From Sporolactobacillus inulinus (GTDB lineage Bacteria > Bacillota > Bacilli > Bacillales > Sporolactobacillaceae): DNA of 48,321 nt. A program made the translations under genes and the position numbers. Positions 25,739-35,530 of this stretch are shown piece after piece (position 1 is the stretch's first letter; every line of letters begins with the position of its first letter). Under the pieces are notes generated by a model that saw nothing but the letters and a program-made list of their open reading frames with translations, had not been told where the DNA came from and did not search any database. The stretch is from contig NZ_BJMS01000027.1 in NCBI RefSeq assembly GCF_006539285.1, forward strand, positions 1-48,321. The letters are read 5' to 3'.

Positions 25739-26902
25739 ATGGATTCAAAGATTTATGATGTAATTATTGTCGGAGCAGGTCCTGGTGGCAGCTCACTGGC
25801 AGCAAAGCTTGCTGAAGTAGGACTTCATGTTTTAATTTTAGAGAAGCAAAGTTTTCCACGTTATAAAGTATGTGGAGGCGGGGTTACCAAGAGAGCCCTC
25901 CTGAAAATGCCGATTGATATCACACCGATTATTCGAGATCAGATCACTTCACTTATCACGGTGGAAGGAAATCATGACATTCAGGAGTTTAAACATAAAA
26001 CGCCGTTTATTTATATGGTTATGAGAGACGAATTGGATCAACTACTGGCGAAACATGCCGTTGACTGTGGTGCAGAACTGAAAGAGGATTCCTTCGTTAA
26101 AAGAGTGGTCGAGTACGGTGGAAGGGTCGATGTATTTACAAGGGATGAGAAATATTCAGGACGGTATTTGGTTGGAGCCGATGGCGTAAACAGTATCGTT
26201 GCGAAACAGGTGGGGTTAATGTCGGAACGAAGGAAAGCTCTGGCATTGGAATATGAATTCAGATGTGACCAGGCAACAAACGCAAAATATAAAAACAAGG
26301 TTATCATTGATTATACCAGAGTACCCGATGGATATATATGGATATTTCCAAAAAATGGAATTCTATCGGCAGGCATCGGTTCTTACTCGTTAAGTCAGAA
26401 ATTGATGTCGAAATATTTGCTTTCATTTTTGGACCATCAGGAAATGAGTGGAGATCTGCTGAGCGCGAAGGGATCTTTTTTGTCTGCTGGCGGTACCCGG
26501 CAGCCAATCATGACGCAACGAACAGCATTAATCGGAGACGCAGCCGGACTGGTCGATTCATTTGCCGGAGAGGGCATCTACTATGCTTTGTGGAGTGCTG
26601 AATTACTTTCTGACCATTTAATAAAGTCGATCAGGGATAGATATAGTGAAGCATTCTTAACCTATCAAAGAGATGTTGATCTGACAATCATGCCCGAACT
26701 CAGTACATTGGATCAGTTTGGCCGGAAATTTTACAAAAATCCGAAATTGATGCAAAAGATTGTTTCTCGTTTTCCTAAGTTATTAAGCTTAGTTTTTGAT
26801 GTATTAGAAGGAAAAAGAGATTATAGCAAACTGTACAAGAAATTCAATATAGTAAAATCGTACGGCCATTTTTTGAATCTGAAAAGCTCTATTTTCACTT
26901 GA
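25739..26902 (+). CDS. Geranylgeranyl reductase-family FAD-dependent oxidoreductase
   Basis: This 387-aa flavoprotein has the N-terminal dinucleotide fold (VIIVGAGPGGSS, about 9-18, and the LILEKQSFPRYKVCGGG that follows). It also has a GADGVNS motif (about 148) and a C-terminal FAD contact GDAAGLVDSFAGEGIYYAL (about 267). The family reduces isoprenoid chains of lipids, quinones or pigments. It lies 135 bp after the His-tailed membrane protein with a weak ribosome site, so it may be in that operon or separately expressed. Neither a prenyl synthase nor carotenoid genes are nearby, so the substrate is unknown. Confidence 0.85.
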   Translation: MDSKIYDVIIVGAGPGGSSLAAKLAEVGLHVLILEKQSFPRYKVCGGGVTKRALLKMPIDITPIIRDQITSLITVEGNHDIQEFKHKTPFIYMVMRDELDQLLAKHAVDCGAELKEDSFVKRVVEYGGRVDVFTRDEKYSGRYLVGADGVNSIVAKQVGLMSERRKALALEYEFRCDQATNAKYKNKVIIDYTRVPDGYIWIFPKNGILSAGIGSYSLSQKLMSKYLLSFLDHQEMSGDLLSAKGSFLSAGGTRQPIMTQRTALIGDAAGLVDSFAGEGIYYALWSAELLSDHLIKSIRDRYSEAFLTYQRDVDLTIMPELSTLDQFGRKFYKNPKLMQKIVSRFPKLLSLVFDVLEGKRDYSKLYKKFNIVKSYGHFLNLKSSIFT

Positions 26903-26968
26903 GTCCATTCTAAAAGACCAATTAATGATATTACCGTCATGATACGGAGTTATGTTTAGGAATAAAGG

Positions 26969-27000
26969 TTGACCCTGTACTTTGGTACAGGGTTTATATT
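26969..27000 (+). promoter_or_regulatory. mer operator-promoter (MerR-type, 20-bp spacer)
   Basis: The -35 TTGACC (26969-26974) and -10 TATATT (26995-27000) are 20 bp apart. Between them lies a perfect inverted repeat ACCCTGTAC (26972-26980)/GTACAGGGT (26985-26993). GTAC...GTAC arms in an over-long spacer are diagnostic of mercury-responsive MerR promoters, where Hg-MerR untwists the DNA. It drives merR and merA together. Confidence 0.92.
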
Positions 27001-27018
27001 GTATATGAGGTGAAACAA

Positions 27019-27411
27019 ATGGGGTTACGAATCGGACAGCTGGCCAGCCGAACTTACGTCAACAAAGAAACGATCCGGTACTATGAACGGCTGGGGCTAA
27101 TTCCAATTCCCTCTCGTACAGCGAAAGGATACCGTATCTATAAGGCTCAAACAGTGGACCGAGTGAATTTTATTAAAAAGTTGAAGAGATTAGGATTTAC
27201 ATTGAATGAAATTGACAAGTTGTTAGGCGTTGTTGACCGCAATGAAGTGAAGTGCAGAGATATATATGATTTTACCGTTAACAAGATTGGTGAGATACAG
27301 CATAAAATCGAGGAATTAAACAAACTTGAAAAGATGCTTGTCGATCTGAAAAAAAGATGTCCTGAGAATAAAGAGATTTATGAGTGCCCCATTATTGAAT
27401 CCTTAATGTGA
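27019..27411 (+). CDS. merR: Mercury-sensing transcriptional activator MerR
   Basis: This 130-aa regulator has an N-terminal winged helix-turn-helix ([24 protein letters not shown]) and a dimerisation helix. Its Hg(II) ligands C79, C114 and C123 stand at the same positions as in Bacillus MerR. ATG 27019 follows GAGGTG by 6 nt. It is transcribed from the mer promoter just upstream together with merA, with overlapping regulation: it represses without Hg and activates with it. The merA start lies 20 bp downstream. Confidence 0.94.
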   Translation: MGLRIGQLASRTYVNKETIRYYERLGLIPIPSRTAKGYRIYKAQTVDRVNFIKKLKRLGFTLNEIDKLLGVVDRNEVKCRDIYDFTVNKIGEIQHKIEELNKLEKMLVDLKKRCPENKEIYECPIIESLM

Positions 27412-27431
27412 GAATACGAGGAGGAAATCAT

Positions 27432-29066
27432 ATGATAACGTATCGAATGACTGTTCAGGGGATGACTTGTGCCGGGTGTGAAGACCATGTGGCAAGTACT
27501 CTGGAACATATTGGTGCAAGAAACATTAAGGTTAATTATCAACGTGGGGAAGCTCTTTTTGGGCTCCCGGTTAGTATTAAAAAGGAGACTGTGGAACGGG
27601 CAATAGTTGAAGCACACTATCAACCTGTAAATTTTATGCAGATCCAATCAGAAGGAGATTCTGATAAAGAAGACGACTACGATTACATTATTATTGGCTC
27701 TGGCGGTGCGGCTTTTGCTTCAGCCATTAAAGCCAGAGAGTATGGCGCCAGAGTGGCAATGATTGAACGAGGTATAGTTGGCGGTACCTGTGTTAATATC
27801 GGCTGTGTTCCTTCTAAGACCTTGCTCAGAGCCGGGGAAATTAATAACCAGGCAAAAAATCATCCATTCAAGGGATTGCACACTTCAGCAGCTGAAGCTG
27901 ATTTAGCGCAACTGGTTGAGCAAAAAAATGAATTGGTTGAAACATTACGGATCCAAAAGTATGAAAATTTAATTGGAACTTATGGTTTTGAACTTATTAA
28001 AGGAGAGGCAAAGTTTGTCAATGAAAAAACGATCGAAGTGAATGGCAGACAACTGACGGGAAAGCGTTTTTTAATCGCCACCGGTGCTTCACCGCTCATA
28101 CCCGATATTCCCGGATTAAATCATGTGGATTTCTTAACCAGCACAACTTTACTTGAACTGAAAAAGATCCCGAAACGTCTTGCGGTCATCGGTTCCGGTT
28201 ATGTAGGTTTTGAATTAGGTCAGCTTTTTCATCATTTAGGTACGGAAGTAACATTGATGCAGCAGAGCAATCAATTATTAAAAAAATATGATCCGGAAAT
28301 ATCGGAAACCATAACACGAGCTTTAACACAACAAGGTATTCATTTTATTACCGGAATAAAATTCAAGCGTATCGAACAAGACGGGCAGATAAAGAAAGTC
28401 CATATAAAGACTGAGGGTAAGGAACAAGTTATTGAAGCAGAGCAGTTGCTTGTCGCAACAGGACGCAAACCGAACACAGCAAACTTAAATCTGTATTCAG
28501 CAAACGTTAAGGTCGGTACCCGGGGTGAAGTCCTCATTGATGAATTTTCCAGAACGACCAATCCACGTATTTATGCAGCTGGGGATGTCACGCTCGGCCC
28601 GCAATTCGTCTATGTCGCTGCTTATCAAGGCGGTCTTGCTGCAGACAATGCCGTCGGAGGACTTGGTCAAAAAACCGACTTAGACTTTGTACCGAGCGTT
28701 ATGTTTACAACTCCATCAACTGCCATGGTTGGATTAACGGAAGAGCAGGCAATAAAAAAAGGCCTTAAGGTAAAAACGTCTGTTCTGCCTTTAAGTACCG
28801 TGCCCAGAGCAATCGTTAATCGAGAGACGACTGGTGTCTTTAAATTAGTGGCAGAAGCAAAGACACTCAAGGTCTTGGGCGTCCATATTGTTGCTGAAAA
28901 TGCGGGAGACGTGATCTATGCTGCGACATTAGCCGTAAAGTTTGGGATGACTGTGGAAGATCTTCAAGATACCCTCACGCCTTATCTCACTATGGCCGAA
29001 GGCTTAAGGTTAGCAGCACTCACATTTGACAAAGATATATCTACACTTTCTTGTTGTGCAGGATAA
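27432..29066 (+). CDS. merA: Mercuric reductase MerA
   Basis: This 544-aa FAD/NADPH enzyme reduces Hg(II) to volatile Hg(0) in the cytoplasm. One N-terminal HMA domain (GMTCAGC, C13/C16) is followed by the FAD fold ([13 protein letters not shown]). The redox-active [13 protein letters not shown] comes next (C120/C125), then an NADPH site ([13 protein letters not shown]) and the C-terminal shuttle pair Cys541-Cys542 (LSCCAG). Bacillus MerA usually has two HMA domains; this one has one. GAGGAGG lies before ATG 27432. No merT, merP, merC or merE transporter is seen nearby. Confidence 0.95.
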   Translation: MITYRMTVQGMTCAGCEDHVASTLEHIGARNIKVNYQRGEALFGLPVSIKKETVERAIVEAHYQPVNFMQIQSEGDSDKEDDYDYIIIGSGGAAFASAIKAREYGARVAMIERGIVGGTCVNIGCVPSKTLLRAGEINNQAKNHPFKGLHTSAAEADLAQLVEQKNELVETLRIQKYENLIGTYGFELIKGEAKFVNEKTIEVNGRQLTGKRFLIATGASPLIPDIPGLNHVDFLTSTTLLELKKIPKRLAVIGSGYVGFELGQLFHHLGTEVTLMQQSNQLLKKYDPEISETITRALTQQGIHFITGIKFKRIEQDGQIKKVHIKTEGKEQVIEAEQLLVATGRKPNTANLNLYSANVKVGTRGEVLIDEFSRTTNPRIYAAGDVTLGPQFVYVAAYQGGLAADNAVGGLGQKTDLDFVPSVMFTTPSTAMVGLTEEQAIKKGLKVKTSVLPLSTVPRAIVNRETTGVFKLVAEAKTLKVLGVHIVAENAGDVIYAATLAVKFGMTVEDLQDTLTPYLTMAEGLRLAALTFDKDISTLSCCAG

Positions 29067-29092
29067 CAATGTTAATAATAAAGAAACAAATT

Positions 29093-29138
29093 AAAGCCGA
29101 TTTCCCATTTTTCCTTAAAAATGGGAAATCGGCTTTTT
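29093..29138 (+). terminator. Very strong intrinsic terminator after merA
   Basis: A 20-bp perfect stem, AAAGCCGATTTCCCATTTTT (29093-29112) pairing with its complement at 29117-29136, with a 4-nt loop and a T run. Confidence 0.92.
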
Positions 29139-29140
29139 CT

Positions 29141-29561
29141 CATAATTTAAAAAAGTATAACCCCGATGACGATCTGCTTCAAATCAGGATTATGCTGTTT
29201 ACTGTAGCCATACGTAATGGCAGGTGTCCCGTCCGCCCCATCTGGCGAAGTGTAGCTGCCCTAAAACAAATAGGATGTGGTATCGCTGCGGACACCGGAC
29301 ACCGGGAGACCCGGTTTCTGATAGGCGGAAAGAGACAGGGGTGGAATACACACGCCAGGGGCCGGCCTCGTGCAGGTGATCCAACGCTCGACCGAACGCC
29401 GAGAGAGGCTTTCGAACGGATCTCATCCCAATCCGGCAGATGATTGATCGTTTCATTAAATTGGTTTTCTCACAAATCACGGAAATCAACTGAGAAGCAC
29501 CCACCGACAGGGTGAGCACCTGATCTGTTTCCATGACTTTTTGCCATTTCCGAATATTCAT
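29141..29561 (-). pseudogene. Internally deleted IS1634-type (IS4-like DDE) transposase remnant
   Basis: On the minus strand, frames joined across indels give an N-terminus (MNIRKWQKVMETDQVLTLSV) and then NETINHLPDWDEIRSKASLG. After a large deletion come SDTTSYLF, GSYTSPDGADGTPAITYGYS and KQHNPDLKQIVIG. The TYGYSK...PDLKQ block is typical of IS1634-family transposases. At least two frameshifts and the missing centre make it non-functional. GAAGGAAAG precedes the start at 29561. It separates the mer cassette from the M23 peptidase. Confidence 0.75.
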
Positions 29562-29662
29562 GAACAGCTCTTTCCTTCATATTTATTCCTCAATTTATTT
29601 CTATCAATCATCGTATTTAGTGATGTTCATCAACATGTTCTAAATCTTACAACATAATTTGT

Positions 29663-29708
29663 TTCTACATAGTTTCCACACAAAATCCACACATTTATTG
29701 ATTATCAT
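29663..29708 (+). promoter_or_regulatory. Direct-repeat promoter, site e (M23 peptidase)
   Basis: Three 11-bp repeats, TTCTACATAGT (29663), TTCCACACAAA (29674) and ATCCACACATT (29685-29695), then 7 bp and the -10 TATCAT (29703-29708). The leader (29715-29921) holds an orphan GAGGAGG at 29743 with no open frame after it, as if an original first gene was lost. Confidence 0.7.
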
Positions 29709-29921
29709 TATTTTAATAACTAAACCACATTATAGAGAAATTGAGGAGGTTTCAGATAAAAAAATAAATCGCGATTAATTAATTAAACGAAATAATATTG
29801 AGATCGAAACATGTCGAAATTTGTCATATTGAACTGTTACGATATGATTAATGGCTCTAGCGGGGGTCTTTCACCTTAAAACTCCAAAGAAAAGAAAAGA
29901 AGCTAAAGGGGAAAGATAGTA

Positions 29922-31082
29922 GTGAAAAGAAAATATTTACGCACAACAATGATCTTGGGTACAGCGTTTTTGTTGATAACGAGTTATACGGAGAGCTACG
30001 CACACGCCACTTCAGAACGTCAATTCAATACGAAACAAAGCTTATCTTCTGAGCAACAGTTGTCGAAGAATGATAGACAACAAGATGTAGCGATAAATAG
30101 AATTAAATCATCCGAAAAGCAGATTGAGAAGATAAAAAGAAGTGTAGCAGATAAACAATCTAAACTGGTTGAAAGTGAAGCAATATCCGAATCGATGAAA
30201 GATCAGATTGATCGGCTTACCAAACAGATCAGTATTAGGGATAAATTATTAAAAGAACGGATACGTTCCATTTACATAAATGGAGGGGCAATCAGTTATC
30301 TTGATGTTCTTCTTGGTGCAGATAGTTTTGGAAATTTTCTGGATCGATTATTCGCCTTGAAATTGATTACTGAAACAGATAACAAAATACTGACTGCTCA
30401 AGAGAAAGATAAGAAGGATCAAGTATCAAAACAAAAGATACTAAAACAAGAACTGATAAATCTGAAAAATGGATTGGCAGATCTAAAAAAATTAGAAAAT
30501 GATCTACTTCAGAAACAGAAAGATCAAAAAAATGAGTTAGCGTTATTAAGAAAAGAAGCATCCAAAATTAAAGAAAAGTCAATGGATAAGAAGGAAGAAA
30601 AGGACATTGTAAAGGCTCAAACGAGTTCAGCAGAAAATAGAGCATCGACTTTATCATTAAAAAAGTTATCGTTAAACAAATCAGATTTTATTAATCCTAC
30701 TCAGGGTTATATCTCATCTGGGTTTGGTAATCGGTCATTTGATAACAGCTTTCATCCAGGAATTGATATAGCTAACAGTGAGGGAACACCAGTTAAGGCT
30801 GCAGCTGACGGAGTAGTTTTCAGAGCGTATCAATCTTCAAGTTATGGAAATACGGTAATGGTTTCCCATCAAATTGATGGAAAATTGTATACGACGGTCT
30901 ATGCTCACCTAAACGCTTATAATGTATCTACAGGTGAACGAGTGACTCAGGGACAAGTGATTGGCGGAATGGGTAATACAGGCGAATCATTTGGGTCTCA
31001 TCTGCATTTTGAATTGTATATAGGCCCTTGGACTCCACCACCACATAAAGGGGCAGTTAATCCAGTGAGCTATATTCAATAA
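29922..31082 (+). CDS. Secreted murein hydrolase activator/endopeptidase, coiled coil plus M23 (LytM) domain
   Basis: This 386-aa protein has a signal peptide (about 1-28, cleavage near SYAHA). A long Lys/Glu-rich coiled coil follows (about 45-240), then a C-terminal peptidase M23 domain with the zinc ligands HPGID and HLHFE and the motif YAHLN. The layout is that of EnvC/CwlO-type cell-wall hydrolases, with the coiled coil restraining the peptidase. GTG 29922 follows AAAGGGGAAAG. It cleaves peptidoglycan cross-bridges outside the membrane. It is the only gene after promoter e. Confidence 0.88.
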   Translation: MKRKYLRTTMILGTAFLLITSYTESYAHATSERQFNTKQSLSSEQQLSKNDRQQDVAINRIKSSEKQIEKIKRSVADKQSKLVESEAISESMKDQIDRLTKQISIRDKLLKERIRSIYINGGAISYLDVLLGADSFGNFLDRLFALKLITETDNKILTAQEKDKKDQVSKQKILKQELINLKNGLADLKKLENDLLQKQKDQKNELALLRKEASKIKEKSMDKKEEKDIVKAQTSSAENRASTLSLKKLSLNKSDFINPTQGYISSGFGNRSFDNSFHPGIDIANSEGTPVKAAADGVVFRAYQSSSYGNTVMVSHQIDGKLYTTVYAHLNAYNVSTGERVTQGQVIGGMGNTGESFGSHLHFELYIGPWTPPPHKGAVNPVSYIQ

Positions 31083-31298
31083 AAGCCGTTTGAATTTCGA
31101 TTAGATTTTAGTAGAATACAATTATAAAATCAGGTATAGAATAAAAAATTTTTATACTAAGCTTGTAGATAGAATGAGCTGTACGGTGGTTTTCATCAGT
31201 GAGCTCATTATATTATTATAGCCAATTCAGAGGTGTATCTATTTTATTCAATAGTAATTTCGGTTGATAAAATTCTCTGAAGTTGATACAATAGTATT

Positions 31299-31595
31299 AT
31301 GATTATTAAACTAACAGAAAAACAAGAAGATGAATTAAGAGTAAAAGTTTTTAAGGCTCTATCGGATCCAATCAGATTGGAGATTATTCGATATTTAAAA
31401 AAGGTAAATCGAGGGGTAACTTGTGGTGAAATCGGAGAGATAGTTAAAATGAGTAAATCTGCAGGTTCTTATCATTTTAAAATTCTTCGAGAAGCAGGAT
31501 TAATTCTTACACGAAAGCAGTCCAGAGAGAAATATGTTTCTCTTAATTATGATATCTTTGATAAATATGTGACAAAATTTCTAGATTCTCTTTGA
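31299..31595 (+). CDS. ArsR-family winged-helix regulator without metal thiols
   Basis: This 98-aa regulator has VFKALSDPIRLEIIRYLKK and the recognition helix SKSAGSYHFKILREAG. Only one Cys (VTCGE) is present and no alpha5 His/Asp set, so it probably senses something other than a metal ion. No ribosome site is visible before ATG 31299; a TAAAAT -10-like box at 31268 would give a leader of under 20 nt. It may act on the paired palindromes at 32620-32702, which is speculative because an IS remnant lies between. The gap 31083-31298 has only weak inverted repeats. Confidence 0.8.
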   Translation: MIIKLTEKQEDELRVKVFKALSDPIRLEIIRYLKKVNRGVTCGEIGEIVKMSKSAGSYHFKILREAGLILTRKQSREKYVSLNYDIFDKYVTKFLDSL

Positions 31596-31621
31596 ATTTA
31601 GAAATTTTTTGTTTATTGAGA

Positions 31622-32545
31622 ACGCAACTTTCGCAGCTTAATCCTGGTAGGTAAACCCTGATATAGTTGGGTAGTCTGTCAATCTATTGCTGGAGTTGAC
31701 AGACGATACACTTCTTGATTGTATTTTTGGTTTCGGCTAAATCTAAATGGAAAAGGTCAAGTAGATGGGTCAGGGCAACGCCCCAATCCAGGGTCCTTAT
31801 TTCGTCGCAAGGTTCTTAGAACATGCCGCCTAGTGTCAGTTCGTCCGAACTGCAGCGGTTTCGCCAGTCCAGAAAAGAATGAACCGAGTAAATACGATTG
31901 CTGTATGGCTGATCATGGGGTCATACGACCGTCCCTAAAATTATTTTTGTAGTTTTAGAAAAAATTGGTCGTTTTAAAGAAGAACTCAATGTCCCGTCTC
32001 TTCTTTAGATTCGGATAATTTATATTCCGTCATCGTGCAGTCGGTACTAAAAATGACAATCCAGCGGTCCTGCTGGTAACGGTTTTGTGCGAAAACCACT
32101 TTGGACGGAATCCAATTGGCAGGGTGGTGCGGATTGAACACAGAATGCCTTTTTGACTGGCGACTGGTTCAGCGAGCCGGAACAGAGGTTTTAATCCAAA
32201 CTGTTTCGGTCAACCTGATAACGCTGATTTGTCGCTTTCACTATGCTAATGACATCTAGTCCCTGACAGGTCAGCGCTTTGACCAGCAGCTGCTGTGTGA
32301 ACCAACTGTCCATCAGGACATAGGGGGCATGAACCCCCTTGACATCCGTTCCACCATGGCAGGAATTTGATCTGGAGCTATCTGCAAGGCTTTGATCCGA
32401 CGTTTGTATCCGGAACACTTCTTGTCGATACCAGCATGAATCCTATTTATCACTGTTTTTTCTAAACTGAGCAGGGAAAAGTTAACGGGGAGAAACGTGG
32501 TTCCGTCTGACCATTCCAGGGTCACGTCCTTATTTTTGAACTGTG
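31622..32545 (-). pseudogene. Frameshifted IS4-type DDE transposase remnant
   Basis: On the minus strand the joined frames read DVTLEWSDGTTFLPVNFSLL, DKKCSGYKRRIKAL and, after a frameshift near 32330, HAPYVLMDSWFTQQLLVKAL. Then GLDVISIVKATNQRYQVD, CDEIRTLDWGVALTHLLDL and LPNYIRVYLPGLSCES. DGTT, YVLMDSWF and the C-terminal segments are typical of IS4-group transposases. Several stops and shifts (for example near 31820 and 31695) make it dead. It lies between the ArsR-like gene and the biosynthetic cluster. Confidence 0.8.
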
Positions 32546-32619
32546 AAAGTTGATTTGAGAAATATTAAACTAGATAACGTTCTTGAAAAGTAAATATATA
32601 GGTGGTATACTACATTAAA

Positions 32620-32702
32620 GTTCAAATGTATTTGTACTATTGAACCATTAATGCATTAGCAGTATAATATATTATAGTTTAAAACAATTTGTACTTTTGA
32701 AC
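32620..32702 (+). promoter_or_regulatory. Promoter flanked by two copies of a 26-bp operator
   Basis: -35 TTGAAC (32640-32645), 17 bp and TATAAT (32663-32668) form a strong promoter. Operator 1 (32620-32645) and operator 2 (32677-32702) share about 20 of 26 positions, each GTTYAAA...ATTTGTACTWTTGAAC with inverted GTTCAA/TTGAAC ends. One covers the -35, the other the start region. The binding protein is unknown. AAAGGAG follows at 32707. Confidence 0.75.
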
Positions 32703-32725
32703 TGATAAAGGAGATGGGGATAATT

Positions 32726-35530
32726 ATGATAAGCGATAATATTACCGCTAAACGTGGAATACAAGAGGGCTTTCATCGGTATCCAGCAAATCTTTCCGAA
32801 ATGATTTCTTAATCTGTTGAGAATTTTCCAGACAAATCAATTATTTATGTAGATTCTAGAGGGGAAAAAATCACCACTTATCTTGATACCTATAACGAAT
32901 CTAGGTTGATACTTAACAATTTGCATCAAAGCGGAATTAAAACTGGAGATATTGTCGTCTTAGCTCTAGAGGAACACTCTGATTTCATTCCTTTAATTTG
33001 GGCCTGTGTTTTGGGAGGAATAATACCTTGCCCAATAATTCCACGAGTTGCAGATATGGAAGTATGGAGAGGCAATCTAAACCATATATCAAAATTGCTT
33101 AATAATCCCACTTTTATCATTTCATCGCGTAACCTTAAATTATTTGATGTAGATAACAAAATCCTAAAGGTAGAAGATTTACATAACCCTGTATCTGCAC
33201 CTGCAAAAGTCGATAGCGATAATGTTCCGGATATTGCCTTTTTAATGCTGAGCTCTGGTTCAACAGGTGCTCCGAAAGCAATTACTCTGACTCATGAAAA
33301 TATCCTTAATTCATTAGAAGGAAAGCGACTTGCTACAGGAATAGAGGATACCGATATTACCATGAATTGGATTGCTTTTGATCATGTTGCGGCATTAACA
33401 GAGTGCCACTTCTTGCCATTGTTCACGGGCTCAACGCAGATTCAAGTTCCAGCGGTTGATATTGTTTCAGATCCACTCTTTTTTTTGAAAATAATTAGCA
33501 AATATCGAGTTTCACATACATTTACACCTAACTTCCTACTGGGACAAATCACTTCACTGATAGATGGTACAAATGGTTTGCCAGAAAAAATTCAGCAAAT
33601 GGATTTTTCTTGCCTCAAACGTATTATTTCTGGAGGTGAGGCTAACGTATGTGAAACGGGAGACCGCTTCTTAAATGCATTTGCAGATCTAGGTATGAAA
33701 CGTTCAGTCATTTGGCCAGCATTTGGTATGACTGAAACCTGTGCTGGATCAATCTATTCAACTAATTTTGAGAATGAAATCGGCAAGAGTGAGTTCGCAA
33801 CTCTCGGGAAACCTATTCCTGGTTTGAAAATTCGAATTCTTGGGGAAAACGGGGAGGTCATGAACCCAGGCCAAGAAGGGGAACTTCAGCTGCACGGTGC
33901 TATGATCTTCAATAAATATTATTCCAATGAAAAAGCTACAAAGGAAGCATTTACTGAAGATGGATGGTTTAAAACAGGAGATCTTGGCATTATTGAGCCT
34001 GACTCAGGATCTTTACGCTTAGTAGGGAGAAGTAAAGATAGCATTATTGTTAATGGTAACAATTACTTTCTTTACGAACTGGAAACAGTAATTGGAAGTC
34101 TTGAAGGTATAGCGCCTTCTTTTATTGCTGCATTCTCAACGCGGCCAGTTGGATCGGATACCGAGTCACTTGTTGTTTTCTATACTCCACTGAGTGATTA
34201 TAATACACCTCAACAACTTAGGAATATTAACATTGCGATTAGAAATATCACAATATTACGCTGGGGATTCCGTCCTCTTTTAGTGCTTCCTGTATCCAAA
34301 GATATACTTATTAAGACAAGTCTTGGTAAAATTCAGCGTTCTAAGCTGCGAAAGAAATACGAATCAGGAGAGTTTGATAGCTTAATAGCAGATTTTGCTA
34401 GTTTAGAAAAAGAATATACTCCACCAATTGTGCCTGCTGAGAATGGATACGAAGAGAAAATAATCAATTTATTTTCTAAGATAACAGGGATTTCAACAGG
34501 AGAAATAGGTGCGACTAGTAATTTCTTTTCACTAGGTGGTACATCGCTAGAGATATTACGTTTACTTACTAGTCTTAAAGGACAATTTGACACCAAACGG
34601 AATTTTTCTTTAGTAGACTTGCTTCGAGACCCTACACCTAGAGGCATAGCTCATCTTGCTTCTTCTAAAACAGCTAATAATAAAGAATACAATCCAATCG
34701 TGCCGCTTCAGAAAAAAGGAGTTGGAGCACCCATTTTTATGATTCACCCAGGAGTCGGAGAGGTTCTGGTTTTTGTAAATCTGGCTAATTTTTTCATGGA
34801 TGAAAGACCTATTTATGCTTTAAGAGCACGTGGATTCAATCCAAACGAGAAATTTTTTGAATCTTTTGATGAACTTGTATCGACCTATGCTGCTGCTATT
34901 AAGCAATATCAACCACATGGACCGTACTACATTGCAGGATATTCCTATGGTGGTCCAGTTTCACTACCAGTTGCACAAACTTTGGAAGCGATGGGAGAGA
35001 AGGTACATGTTTTAGTAATTGATGCTCCGCCAGTAATTGAACATCCACGAGGTAAGGTTGATAGGGTAGAAAGTGCTCTTATATTGTCTTTCTTTCTCGG
35101 CTTTATTGATAAAAGTCAACTTGATACTCTTGGTAATTATCTAAGAGAATCTGAGGATATAAATCCAGTAGACTATCTTTTTTCATTGGCACCGACCTCG
35201 AGAATTCGAGAGCTTGGACAAGATTTGACGACATTTAAACACTGGAACGATCTGGCTTATGGTCTTTCTCAAATTGGAGGTTCTTACAAACCTAAGGGAA
35301 GCGTAAATGACATTACCGTCTTTTATGCTCAACCGATATGGGGAAGTAAAGCGGATTACTTTGAAACAATGTTAAAGAAGTGGGATAAATATTCTCGCTC
35401 CCCTGTGCGGTACATAGAAGTTCCAGGAGAGCACCATACAATCCTCAATCCTGAATTTGTTGATAAATTTCAGGAGATATTTCGATCCGAGTTATCGAAA
35501 ATGGTTAGCAAACAAGGAGCTGAGAAATGA
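32726..35530 (+). CDS. Single-module NRPS-like synthetase (A-T-TE), interrupted by an in-frame stop near the N-terminus
   Basis: The frame starts at ATG 32726 after AAAGGAGATGGGG and meets TAA at 32810-32812 (codon 29). It then stays open to 35530, about 934 codons in all. After the stop come an adenylation domain (LSSGSTGAPKAITLTHEN; GMTETCAGS; WFKTGDLG), a carrier domain with the phosphopantetheine Ser (FFSLGGTSLEILR) and a thioesterase (GYSYGG). With no condensation domain, this is the layout of A-T-TE enzymes that couple two aryl-alpha-keto acids into furanones or quinones. NWIAFDHVAALTECH near A4 is unusual for amino-acid activation. The stop leaves restart at TTG 32906 or readthrough as the only ways to make the protein. 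Confidence 0.85.

Noticed and set aside
29051-29443. Open frame on the plus strand after merA
   Set aside because: It reads through the merA terminator and antisense to the IS1634-type remnant; no ribosome site or recognisable domain.
31130-31215. Inverted repeats after the M23 gene (GTATA...TATAC; AATGAGCT/AGCTCATT)
   Set aside because: Neither is followed by a T run; could be a weak terminator but support is poor.
31675-31705. 9-bp inverted repeat GTCTGTCAA/TTGACAGAC
   Set aside because: It falls within the IS4-type transposase remnant, so it is not treated as an operator or IS end.
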